Source: Anaerolineales bacterium (GTDB taxonomy: Bacteria > Chloroflexota > Anaerolineae > Anaerolineales > Villigracilaceae). From it: 64,000 nt of DNA. The DNA is taken from contig JADZCC010000013.1 of NCBI GenBank assembly GCA_020851785.1, positions 1 to 64,000 on the forward strand, read 5' to 3'. A program made the position numbers and the translations under genes. The notes beneath the pieces were generated by a model. It did no database searches. It saw only the letters and a program-made list of their open reading frames with translations, and was not told the origin of the DNA. Of the stretch, positions 50,767-58,176 are shown piece by piece (positions within the stretch are counted from its first letter, which is position 1; each line of letters starts with the position of its first letter).

Positions 50767-51879
50767 TTATTTTGAAAATGCGTCTGTGGCTTGTTGAACG
50801 GCAAGGCGCCGCTGAATGATTTGTTCGATGGCCTCGGCCGTAATTGGCGATTCGTTCAACACGCGCACAAAATCAGACTTCGGCAGGGTGACAATTTCAA
50901 CGGGCATTTTCCCAGCCCGCACTTCCCGCGCGGAGGGTTCGCCGCGCAGTAATTCCGTCTCTGCAAAAAATTCGCCAGCCTGATATTGCTCCAGCGCGCC
51001 CTGCTTCACAATGTAGAAGCAATCCACCTCTGTGCCTTTGGCCAAAATAACTTCACCCGCCTGATACACGCGGGTCTGGGCCAACCGGGTAAATTCCAGC
51101 ATGTGACGATGGCGAAGTTTGGGCAGGGCTTTGGAAATCGCTTCGTTAATCAACTCGCCGTCGGAGAGGATGATATTACGATGCGTGCGGGAAGTCAGCG
51201 AAGGGTCGTGGGTCACCATCACCACCGTTTTGCCCTGCGCCACAAATTGTTCAAAGAGTTGGATGATCGTATCCGCCGAGCGGGTATCCAAATTTCCCGT
51301 CGGCTCGTCCGCCACCAGCAAGGGCGGGTCGCAGGCCATGGCGCGGGCAATCGCGGCCAGCTGTTGCTGACCCGTGGAGACCAAAACCGGCAGTTTGTTT
51401 GCAAACGCTTCCAGCCCCACCAATTTGAGCAATTCCAGCGCGCGCTTGGGGCGTTCGTCGAAATCGTACAGGTTCACATAATCCATGGGAAGCATGACGT
51501 TTTCAAGGAGCGTGAGCATGGGCAGGAGTTGAAAGAATTGGAAGACGATGCCCAAATTCTTGCCGCGCCATTTGGAGCGCTGGCTTTCACTGACGCCCGT
51601 GTAGATGTCGTTCGCATTCACCACCACCTGACCTTCGGTGGGATGGTCAATGCCGGTGATCATATTGAGCAGGGTGGATTTGCCGCTCCCCGACTTGCCC
51701 ACTACGGAAACAAACTCGCCGCGCTTGATGGTGAGATCCACGCCTTTGAGGACGGTGAACACTCCCGCCGCGTTGGAAAAGCGCTTGATGACGCCGCGTA
51801 GTTCGATCATGGCGTCGGGATGCGAAGCTGAATCTCGGACGAGATCCGCCTTCCGTTTGGCGCGCGAAGCGTCTTTCAT
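50767..51879 (-). CDS. MacB-type ABC ATPase fused to a cyclic-nucleotide-binding domain
   Basis: 370-residue fusion. Residues about 24-240 are an ATPase with Walker A GKSGSGKST, Q-loop [11 protein letters not shown], Walker [13 protein letters not shown] and switch His VMVTHD. The signature motif is VSTGQQQLAAIARA instead of [14 protein letters not shown], so the key Ser-Gly-Gly is altered. Residues about 255-370 resemble a cNMP-binding domain (FTRLAQTRVYQAGEVILAKG-type start, CFYIVKQGALEQY, EFFAETELLRGEPSAREV). It overlaps the upstream ATPase stop by ATGA. This domain fusion suggests transport controlled by a bound nucleotide. Confidence 0.9.
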   Translation of the reverse strand: MKDASRAKRKADLVRDSASHPDAMIELRGVIKRFSNAAGVFTVLKGVDLTIKRGEFVSVVGKSGSGKSTLLNMITGIDHPTEGQVVVNANDIYTGVSESQRSKWRGKNLGIVFQFFQLLPMLTLLENVMLPMDYVNLYDFDERPKRALELLKLVGLEAFANKLPVLVSTGQQQLAAIARAMACDPPLLVADEPTGNLDTRSADTIIQLFEQFVAQGKTVVMVTHDPSLTSRTHRNIILSDGELINEAISKALPKLRHRHMLEFTRLAQTRVYQAGEVILAKGTEVDCFYIVKQGALEQYQAGEFFAETELLRGEPSAREVRAGKMPVEIVTLPKSDFVRVLNESPITAEAIEQIIQRRLAVQQATDAFSK

Positions 51880-52610
51880 TTTCGCCTCCGAAGCATGGTG
51901 CGATCAAATTCCGTCTGCGCTTCGGCCAGTTCGCCATCCACGATGGTTAAACTTCGGGAGAAGCGGCTGGCCAGCCCCAGGTCGTGCGTGACCATGATGA
52001 TGGTTTTACCGCGTTCCTCCACCAGTTGGCTGAACACGTCGAAGATGTGATCGGCGGTGACTGAATCCAAACTGCCGGTGGGTTCGTCGGCCACGAGGAC
52101 GGGCGGGTCGTTGGCCAGCGCGCGCGCAATGGCCACGCGCTGTTGTTGCCCGCCGGAAATAAAGCTCGGCAGTTTATGGGCGTGTTCGGCCAATTCCATG
52201 AGTTCCAATAATTCCAGGGCGCGCTCTTTGGCCTTGCGCGGGTTAAAGTGGTTCGAGAGGTCCATGGGGAGCATGATATTTTCCGCCAGCGTGAGCATGG
52301 GCAGAAGTTGAAAGGATTGATAGACCACGCCCATGTTTTTGCCGCGCCAACTGGCGCGCTGGTCTTCCGTGAGTTGATGAATGGACAGGCGTTCGCCTTC
52401 GGCTTGAAAGCAGACTTCCCCGCTGGTGAGTTGATCCACGCCGTTGAGCATGTTGAGGAGCGTGGATTTGCCCGCGCCGGATTTGCCCACCACGCCCAGA
52501 AATTCGCCCGCTGTAATTTCGAGGTTGATGTTTTTCAACGCCACAAAATCGCCGGCGGCGGTGGAATAGGTTTTATTGACGTTCTGCAGTTCGAGGATGG
52601 TCGAGGTCAT
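51876..52610 (-). CDS. MacB-type ABC ATPase
   Basis: 244-residue ATPase with intact motifs: Walker [10 protein letters not shown] (about 43-51), Q-loop [11 protein letters not shown], signature [14 protein letters not shown] (about 149-162), Walker [13 protein letters not shown], and switch His in IMVTHD. It is about half identical by eye to the ATPase domain of the next gene, so the two may form a heterodimer in which only one signature motif is canonical. Lies 6 nt after the regulator gene. Confidence 0.94.
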   Translation of the reverse strand: MTSTILELQNVNKTYSTAAGDFVALKNINLEITAGEFLGVVGKSGAGKSTLLNMLNGVDQLTSGEVCFQAEGERLSIHQLTEDQRASWRGKNMGVVYQSFQLLPMLTLAENIMLPMDLSNHFNPRKAKERALELLELMELAEHAHKLPSFISGGQQQRVAIARALANDPPVLVADEPTGSLDSVTADHIFDVFSQLVEERGKTIIMVTHDLGLASRFSRSLTIVDGELAEAQTEFDRTMLRRRK

Positions 52611-52616
52611 ATTTTT

Positions 52617-52925
52617 TCAACTGGTCTTGTTCATAAAGTCTTGCAACTGCTGACGGTATTTAGCCAGCGCCTTTTGGCCGATGGCGGTGAGCTTACAAAC
52701 GGTAAGCGGCAATTTGCCTTTGAAAGTTTTTTCAATTTTCACATATCCGGCTTCTTCCAATTTGGAGAGGTGCGCCGATAAATTGCCTTTGGTTAGGCCG
52801 GTTTCGCGTTGCAAAAAGACAAAGTCTGCGCTGACTACGCCCGAAAGGATGGTGGCAATTAATAAACGCGCCGGTTCATGAATCAGCCGATCCACGTCGG
52901 TGAGGTTGCGTAAATTAGCGTTCAT
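52617..52925 (-). CDS. Winged-helix transcriptional regulator (HTH_34/MarR-like)
   Basis: 102-residue DNA-binding protein. RLIHEPARLLIATILSGV (about 13-30) leads into the helix-turn-helix FVFLQRETGLTKGNLSAHLSKLEE (about 36-59, in part). The wing YVKIEKTFKGKLPLTVCKLT and a C-terminal dimer helix follow. The ATG at 52925 overlaps the upstream membrane-protein stop by 11 bp. Small regulators of this type usually repress their own operon; the duplicated AAACCAGTTT sites at the operon promoter are the obvious candidate target. Confidence 0.9.
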   Translation of the reverse strand: MNANLRNLTDVDRLIHEPARLLIATILSGVVSADFVFLQRETGLTKGNLSAHLSKLEEAGYVKIEKTFKGKLPLTVCKLTAIGQKALAKYRQQLQDFMNKTS

Positions 52926-53565
52926 CCGCAGTCTCCGTCGTGGGCAGGGGGTTTTCGCGCAGATATTTCCTGAGCGTGAGCGCGCCGGTAACGAGCATGG
53001 CGCAACCAAACAGGGCAAAAAACAAACTGACGCTATATTGGGGAAGCCAGTTCAGGAGCGAAGCGCCAATTCCGGCAAGGAGCGCCACGCCCGCCAGCCG
53101 GTAAAAACGATTCAACTCCACCACACGCGGGCGAATAGCCATCAGCGCCAGAGCAATCAGCGCGCCCAGAAAACCGGGGAGCCAGCGAAACGTCCCCACC
53201 CATTCGCCAACGCCCATGATCAAAATAACGAATCCGGCGAACGAGGCAAAGATAAAGATTTTGGCTAAAAATTTTTCTTTTTTCGTCGGGTAATATTCCA
53301 CGTAGCCAGTGCGCGGATAGGTAATGTGCTGTTTGAAAATATTAATCAGTTTCGTGGTCAGGAAAATGCCGAGCAGTAAAATTAAAACCAGGCCGCCATC
53401 CAGATAGAGTGGGGCTTTGGAATCCACCGGAAGCCATTGGTGCCCGGCCACGTACGCGGCCAGCAAAATAAACAACCCGCCAACGACCATTTCGCCCAGG
53501 CCGTCTTTAAACCAGTAGCGTCGTACGCGCTGTTGAATTTCTCTAAAGTCAGGTTCCATGCTCAT
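52915..53565 (-). CDS. Uncharacterised polytopic membrane protein
   Basis: 216-residue membrane protein. The ATG at 53565 leaves the operator sites outside the coding region; 53559 is an alternative. A soluble start (EPDFREIQQRVRRYWFKDGLGE) is followed by about six hydrophobic segments: 25-42, 53-72, 103-122, 129-145, 157-175 and 180-198. Proteins like this often precede HTH_34 regulators in operons. Function unknown; possibly a sensor or partner of the regulator. First gene of the nine-gene operon. Confidence 0.75.
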   Translation of the reverse strand: MSMEPDFREIQQRVRRYWFKDGLGEMVVGGLFILLAAYVAGHQWLPVDSKAPLYLDGGLVLILLLGIFLTTKLINIFKQHITYPRTGYVEYYPTKKEKFLAKIFIFASFAGFVILIMGVGEWVGTFRWLPGFLGALIALALMAIRPRVVELNRFYRLAGVALLAGIGASLLNWLPQYSVSLFFALFGCAMLVTGALTLRKYLRENPLPTTETADER

Positions 53566-53573
53566 ATAAAAAT

Positions 53574-53600
53574 AAACCAGTTTGTATTGCAAACCAGTTT
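53574..53600 (-). promoter_or_regulatory. Tandem operator sites, two copies of AAACCAGTTT
   Basis: AAACCAGTTT occurs at 53574-53583 and 53591-53600, 17 bp apart (plus-strand reading). Each is an AAAC-NN-GTTT palindrome. The upstream copy covers the predicted transcription start (about 53596), the other lies in the leader, so a protein bound here would block initiation or escape. Confidence 0.75.
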
Positions 53601-53602
53601 AC

Positions 53603-53631
53603 ATCTTACGCGAAAGGCGGGAGTCTGTCAA
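53603..53631 (-). promoter_or_regulatory. Promoter of the nine-gene signalling/transport operon
   Basis: On the reverse strand TTGACA (53631-53626), 17 bp, TAAGAT (53608-53603). Perfect -35 and optimal spacing. It begins 14 bp after the stop codon of the preceding lipoprotein gene. Confidence 0.8.
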
Positions 53632-53644
53632 GTTTTGGGGTTTA

Positions 53645-54277
53645 CTATTTTGATAGGCAGGCGATCAAATCCAGCGCGGCGTCGCTGGTTTCGGCAGTGG
53701 TCAGCGCCAACACGGGGGCTTTTCCCGCCGAGTACAGTTTACGCAGAGAACTGGTCAGCCAGCGTTGCGGCAAAATGCCGATGGAATTAGGGTCAGACTG
53801 AAGCGCATCGGTCATGGCTTGCGGGTCCGCGGCAATGCGCGCCACAGCGGAAACGCTTCGCGCCTTCATCACGGCCTGGTCAAACCACGTTTGCACATCC
53901 GCATCTGAAGCATAGACCCAAACCTGCGGGGTTGCAGAATCCCACCCGGTAAATAAATTTTGCGTTTCTTCCAAACTTAAACTTTGCAAAGGGGTTTGCT
54001 GATTGGCCACGACTAACACTTCCTCTTCGCCCACTTGATAGGCAGGCGAAGTTAAAGGCGTCGGCTCGCCCAAACGCAGGTAAATTTGCGGGGCCTCAGA
54101 CTCAACCCGCAACACCACAGATTGGGCATTGGCGCAGACAAACAATTCAGCCAGCCAGGGCTGGGTAGAGAGCGTGGCGTACACGGTCACAACCTGCGGC
54201 GCGGGAGTTTGACCGGCTGAAGCGCAGGCGGTTAATAACCAGCAAGTCGCCAGCCAGGTAGCGATTCTTTTTACCAC
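53645..54277 (-). CDS. PstS-like (PBP-fold) lipoprotein
   Basis: 210-residue lipoprotein; GTG start at 54277, LLTAC lipobox (Cys 18). Segments EVLVVANQQTPLQSLSLEETQNLFTG (about 86-111, in part) and DPQAMTDALQSDPNSIGILPQRWL (about 149-172, in part) are typical of phosphate-binding PBP-like domains, where the second marks the 'xxxIGY/IGL' strand. It is shorter than PstS (about 270-340), so the N-terminal lobe is reduced. It overlaps the peptidase stop by 7 bp. Ligand unknown; no pst transporter is nearby. Confidence 0.75.
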   Translation of the reverse strand: MVKRIATWLATCWLLTACASAGQTPAPQVVTVYATLSTQPWLAELFVCANAQSVVLRVESEAPQIYLRLGEPTPLTSPAYQVGEEEVLVVANQQTPLQSLSLEETQNLFTGWDSATPQVWVYASDADVQTWFDQAVMKARSVSAVARIAADPQAMTDALQSDPNSIGILPQRWLTSSLRKLYSAGKAPVLALTTAETSDAALDLIACLSK

Positions 54278-55359
54278 CGCTTCATCAACTCCACGAGCAG
54301 GTTCTTTTTTTCTTCCAGCGAATCCTCGTAAATAAATTCCCGTTCCGAATGATAGCCCTCGCCCACTGCGCCCATGCCGTCCAACAAGGGAATGCCCAGC
54401 GGAGCGACAAAGTTTCCATCTGAGCCGCCGCCTGTGCCGCCGGATTTCAACTCCAGCCCAATGTGCGCGGCAATGGCTTTGGCTTTTTCAAACGTGGCTT
54501 TCATCGTGGCGTCGAACGGCATGGGCGGACGATTCAGCCCGCCCGTAATGTTGAGCGTCGTCCCTTCCACAACCGGCTTAAAGGCGTTAACTTCCGCTTC
54601 AATCCTTTGCCATTCTTCGGGTTGCAACACGCGCACATCTACTTCAATCGAAGCGCGGTCGGGGACGACGTTTGTCGCCGTGCCGCCACGAATCAGCCCG
54701 ACGTTGAGCGTGGTTTGTTTGGAATAATCGGTGAGCTTTTGAAAGGCCAGGGTTTGATGGGCAATTTCCTCGATGGCGTTGCGCCCTTGCGCGTGATCGC
54801 CGCCTGCGTGCGCGGCGCGTCCCTGCGCTTCCACGTGAAAACCGCCCACGCCTTTGCGCCAGGTTTTTAGCGAACCATCCGGCAGGGCGGCCTCAAAGAC
54901 TAAAACCAGTTGCGCCTGACGCGCCAACTCCTCAATCCACTTTCGGGAACTGCCGCTTCCAATCTCTTCGTCTGACGTGCAAAGCAAAGTAACAGATTTG
55001 TTGAGCGCGTTCGTCGCTTGAAGTTCGGCGATGGCGGAAAGACAAATGACGATGCCCGCTTTCATATCCAACACGCCCGGGCCGTAAATTTTGCCATCCG
55101 CTTCACGGTAAGGCATGGATTGTAAAGTTCCAAGCGGAAAGACCGTATCCATGTGGCAGAGGAAGAGGAAATTATCCGCGCCACTCCCCCACCTGGCGAC
55201 GACATGTTTTCCGACAGCTGGGTTTTCCAGCGTTTGAATTTTCGCGCCCAAGTCCCCAGCCGCTGAAATCACCAGGTCGGCCACACGATTCACCGCCGCG
55301 GAATCATGCGAGGGCGATTCGGTTTCGACGAGACGTTTGAGCAAAAGTTTGGGATTCAT
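54271..55359 (-). CDS. M20-family metallopeptidase (glutamate carboxypeptidase-like)
   Basis: 362-residue enzyme resembling carboxypeptidase G2. Zinc ligands: His in FLCHMDTVFP (about 71), Asp in GPGVLDMKAG (about 103), catalytic Glu pair in CTSDEEIGSGS (about 137-138). The lid domain contains GVGGFHVEAQGRAAHAGGDH (about 174-193). The last zinc ligand region reads GAVGEGYHSEREF, whose His completes the site. The ATG at 55359 shares a base with the uppP stop (TGATG). Cytosolic; cleaves C-terminal amino acids or N-acyl amino acids. Confidence 0.93.
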   Translation of the reverse strand: MNPKLLLKRLVETESPSHDSAAVNRVADLVISAAGDLGAKIQTLENPAVGKHVVARWGSGADNFLFLCHMDTVFPLGTLQSMPYREADGKIYGPGVLDMKAGIVICLSAIAELQATNALNKSVTLLCTSDEEIGSGSSRKWIEELARQAQLVLVFEAALPDGSLKTWRKGVGGFHVEAQGRAAHAGGDHAQGRNAIEEIAHQTLAFQKLTDYSKQTTLNVGLIRGGTATNVVPDRASIEVDVRVLQPEEWQRIEAEVNAFKPVVEGTTLNITGGLNRPPMPFDATMKATFEKAKAIAAHIGLELKSGGTGGGSDGNFVAPLGIPLLDGMGAVGEGYHSEREFIYEDSLEEKKNLLVELMKRW

Positions 55360-56168
55360 CACTTAATCAAAAGGAGCAGTCCGAGCGCGGCACAATAAGC
55401 GGAAAAAATGTACAACGAGCGTTTGCTCAAATAAGCAATTAACCACTTGATCGAAAACCAGCCGACCACCCCGGCCGTAAGACAGCCAATGATGAGATAT
55501 CCAAAAAGCTCGTGCGTGCCCGTCATGCGAATCACTTCAAGGGATTGATAGGCGCCCGCCGCCAGCAAAATGGGGGCCGACATAAGAAAGGCAAAGCGCG
55601 CCGCAGATGCGCGGTCAAAGCCGCGAAGCATCCCTCCGGCGATGGTGCTTCCCGAGCGCGAGGCGCCCGGGAAAATGGCCAGGGTTTGAAACAGGCCCAC
55701 AAATAAAGCGTCCGCCCAGGTGGCGGAGTCGAGCGTACGTTGGCGTTTATCCAAAACTTCCACCAAAGTCAGTAAAATCGCCGTAACCACTAAGCGAATC
55801 CCGGCCTGCGCGAACGGTTCTGCAAACATGGTCTCAACTACGTCTTTGAGCAGAAAACCAACCGTCAGCGCGGGCAAGGTTGCAATGATAATGTACCAGC
55901 CCAGGCGGGCGTGAAAATCATCAAAGGGTTTATGTTTAAGCAGGCCTGAAAGAAAGGCGCAAACAATTTGCCAGATGTCCTTCCAAAAGAAAACCAGCAT
56001 AGCCGCAACCGTACCCAACTGTACGACGACGGAGAAGGCTATCATTCGCTCGTCGGCTGAAATTCCAAGCAGGCGGCCAAAAATCAACAAATGCGCCGTG
56101 GATGAAACGGGGATAAATTCGGTCAGTCCTTGAATTACGCCGAGGACAAAGGCATTAAAGATCGTCAT
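55359..56168 (-). CDS. uppP: Undecaprenyl-diphosphatase
   Basis: 269-residue membrane phosphatase (BacA) recycling the lipid carrier for cell-wall and surface-polymer synthesis. Active-site motifs are GLTEFIPVSSTAHLLIFG (about 14-31) and the second, AIFPGASRSGSTIAGGML (about 164-181). About eight hydrophobic segments and normal length. No strong ribosome site upstream. Lies 26 nt after tgt. Confidence 0.96.
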   Translation of the reverse strand: MTIFNAFVLGVIQGLTEFIPVSSTAHLLIFGRLLGISADERMIAFSVVVQLGTVAAMLVFFWKDIWQIVCAFLSGLLKHKPFDDFHARLGWYIIIATLPALTVGFLLKDVVETMFAEPFAQAGIRLVVTAILLTLVEVLDKRQRTLDSATWADALFVGLFQTLAIFPGASRSGSTIAGGMLRGFDRASAARFAFLMSAPILLAAGAYQSLEVIRMTGTHELFGYLIIGCLTAGVVGWFSIKWLIAYLSKRSLYIFSAYCAALGLLLLIK

Positions 56169-56194
56169 AAATTTATTTTCACCATAGAGGCGCG

Positions 56195-57316
56195 CTAAGT
56201 CAGCGCCGCCCGTTTTGCATTATTTGCCCATTGCCGCAACAACTCCGGCGCGCGCGTTTCAAAACTGCCATCCGCAATATAGCCGCGAATCGATTCCATC
56301 AGCCGAATCAAAGCCCGCAAGTTGTGAATCGAAATCAACGTCCCTGCTAGCAATTCTTTGGCGACGATTAAATGTCGCAGATAGGCGCGGGTAAACGTCT
56401 GGCAGGCGTAACAGTCGCAGGTTTCATCAATTGGCTTTTCATCGCGGGCGAAGGTTGCGTTCATCAAGTTCAGTCGGCCTTCGGGCGCGAACGCGGAATG
56501 ATGCCGCGCCAGGCGCGTCGGCAGGACGCAATCAAAAATATCCACGCCGCGCAAAACGCCATTGATCAAATCTTCGGGCGTGCCAACGCCCATCAGATAA
56601 CGCGGCTTGTTCTCAGGCAGGAGCGGAACCACCACATCGAGCGTGTCGTGCATCTCTGGCTTTGTCTCGCCAACGGATAATCCGCCGATGGCGATGCCGG
56701 GCGTGTCCAACCCAGCGATAAATTTGGCGGATTCGGCCCGAAGCGCCGGGTTGACTCCGCCCTGCACGATTCCGAACAAGGCCTGGTCTGCTCTGGTTTT
56801 TGCTTTGAGCGAACGCTCCGCCCAGGCATGCGTCCGCCGCATGGCCAGCCGGATGTATTCATGGTCGTTCGGGTCGGAACATTCATCAAAGGCCATGATA
56901 ATATCCGCGCCGAGGTTTTCTTGAATGGCAATGGATTTCTCAGGCGTGAAGCGATGCGTTGAACCGTCAATGTGACTTTTGAAGGTCACGCCGTCGTCGT
57001 CAATTTTGCGAGTCTTGGACAATGAAAAGACCTGAAAGCCGCCGGAGTCGGTGAGCATGGGCTTGGGCCACTGCATAAAGTTGTGTAACCCGCCCAGGTC
57101 GCGGAGCAGTTCGTCGCCGGGGCGCAGATATAGATGATAGGTGTTGCTCAAAACGAGCGAGGCATTAATCGCTTTGAGGTGTTCGGGCGTGAGCGTCTTG
57201 ACGGTGGCTTGAGTCCCAACTGGCGCGAAGACTGGCGTAACGAGGTCGCCATGTGGGGTGGAGAAAATCCCTGTTCGGGCGCGGTTGTTTTGGGCGGTGA
57301 TTTTGAATTCAAACAT
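56195..57316 (-). CDS. tgt: tRNA-guanine transglycosylase
   Basis: 373-residue enzyme exchanging guanine-34 for a queuosine precursor in Tyr, His, Asn and Asp tRNAs. Catalytic Asp lies in PMLTDSGGFQVFSL (about 88-101) and the second in DIFDCVLPTRLARH (about 262-275). The zinc site is CDCYACQTFTRAYLRHL with a distal His. The start at 57316 gives the standard N-terminus MFEFKI; it lies 7 nt after a reverse-strand TATAAT, so the mRNA should be leaderless. The longer frame adds 22 residues upstream of that promoter. Confidence 0.96.
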   Translation of the reverse strand: MFEFKITAQNNRARTGIFSTPHGDLVTPVFAPVGTQATVKTLTPEHLKAINASLVLSNTYHLYLRPGDELLRDLGGLHNFMQWPKPMLTDSGGFQVFSLSKTRKIDDDGVTFKSHIDGSTHRFTPEKSIAIQENLGADIIMAFDECSDPNDHEYIRLAMRRTHAWAERSLKAKTRADQALFGIVQGGVNPALRAESAKFIAGLDTPGIAIGGLSVGETKPEMHDTLDVVVPLLPENKPRYLMGVGTPEDLINGVLRGVDIFDCVLPTRLARHHSAFAPEGRLNLMNATFARDEKPIDETCDCYACQTFTRAYLRHLIVAKELLAGTLISIHNLRALIRLMESIRGYIADGSFETRAPELLRQWANNAKRAALT

Positions 57317-57323
57317 GCGGGGG

Positions 57324-57329
57324 ATTATA
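57324..57329 (-). promoter_or_regulatory. -10 box predicting a leaderless tgt mRNA
   Basis: Reverse-strand TATAAT, then CCCCCGC and the ATG: 7 nt between box and start codon. No -35 consensus. Confidence 0.6.
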
Positions 57330-57476
57330 CGATATTCGGAAATTGGGAAGCCGCTTTGAGTTACAGAAAGACTTTTCGTCACTTGTTTGATCGACGGTTT
57401 TCGGCTGGGACAAAAGGAGGACTGCTTTTTTTTATCAAATCTTCTACAATTTGGCCATTACGACAGAGGAGAAGCC

Positions 57477-58088
57477 ATGAATAAAAATCAACGCTTGATT
57501 ACGGTAATAATCATTGCCGCCATTGCGCTCGCCTGCAACCTGCCTGGCGGAGCGCCGCCTACCGGAACAGAAATCCCCATCTCGCCGTCCGCGCTTGTCG
57601 TCACGGATACCAGCGTCCCACCCACAGAGACTCCCCCGGCGCCCGCTACCGTTTGTAGCGCCACACTCGTCACCAATACCGATTCAAACGTTCGAAGCGG
57701 GCCCGGGCAAGTCTACAACGTAATCGGCTTTTTAACGCAGGGCTCAACAGCCGTAGTAGATGGTAAAAGCACAGACGGCGGCTGGTGGTACATTCAATTT
57801 GCGGCCGGAACCAACGGTCACGGCTGGATCGCAGGCAGTATCACCACGGCCAACTGCGTCCCCAGCACAATTCCAATCGTCGCCGCGCCACCCACGCCAG
57901 TTTTGCCTACCGCAACCCTTACCACTACTCCGGCCCCTGCTTCGCCAACCAGCACAAATAGCGGCGGCATCATCTTCCCGCCTATTATCACCTTCCCGCC
58001 TGGTTTTTTCAATACAAAGACCCCTACGCCAACGCTCCCCATTTTTATTCCAATTACTTTTTTCCCACCCATATTCATTACGCCTTAA
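57477..58088 (+). CDS. SH3b-domain lipoprotein
   Basis: 203-residue lipoprotein. ATG at 57477 follows AGAGGAG. Lipobox ALAC (Cys 20), a Thr/Pro/Ser linker, and an SH3b domain (about 60-122) opening with SNVRSGPGQVYNVIGFL and ending GHGWIAGSIT. A long low-complexity Pro/Thr/Ile/Phe tail follows (about 130-203), ending in IPITFFPPIFITP. Unlike the SH3b lipoprotein at 32763, nothing follows the linker, so the SH3b domain is the only folded part. Terminated by a strong hairpin. Confidence 0.87.
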   Translation: MNKNQRLITVIIIAAIALACNLPGGAPPTGTEIPISPSALVVTDTSVPPTETPPAPATVCSATLVTNTDSNVRSGPGQVYNVIGFLTQGSTAVVDGKSTDGGWWYIQFAAGTNGHGWIAGSITTANCVPSTIPIVAAPPTPVLPTATLTTTPAPASPTSTNSGGIIFPPIITFPPGFFNTKTPTPTLPIFIPITFFPPIFITP

Positions 58089-58100
58089 CAAGTTTGCTCC

Positions 58101-58137
58101 AACATAACGCCCAGCCATTGTGGCTGGGCGTTATGTT
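58101..58137 (+). terminator. 17-bp perfect hairpin overlapping the next promoter
   Basis: AACATAACGCCCAGCCA (58101-58117) and its reverse complement (58121-58137) form a 17-bp stem with a 3-nt loop. The secernin-gene -10 box starts 6 bp later, so terminator and promoter are fused. Confidence 0.75.
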
Positions 58138-58142
58138 TATGC

Positions 58143-58148
58143 TATACT
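58143..58148 (+). promoter_or_regulatory. -10 box of the secernin-type gene
   Basis: TATACT at 58143-58148; a possible -35 TTGTGG (58118-58123) lies in the hairpin loop at 19-bp spacing. Start codon 28 nt downstream with AGAGGAAG. Confidence 0.45.
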
Positions 58149-58176
58149 TAAAAAACGTCTTCTAAAGAGGAAGCTT

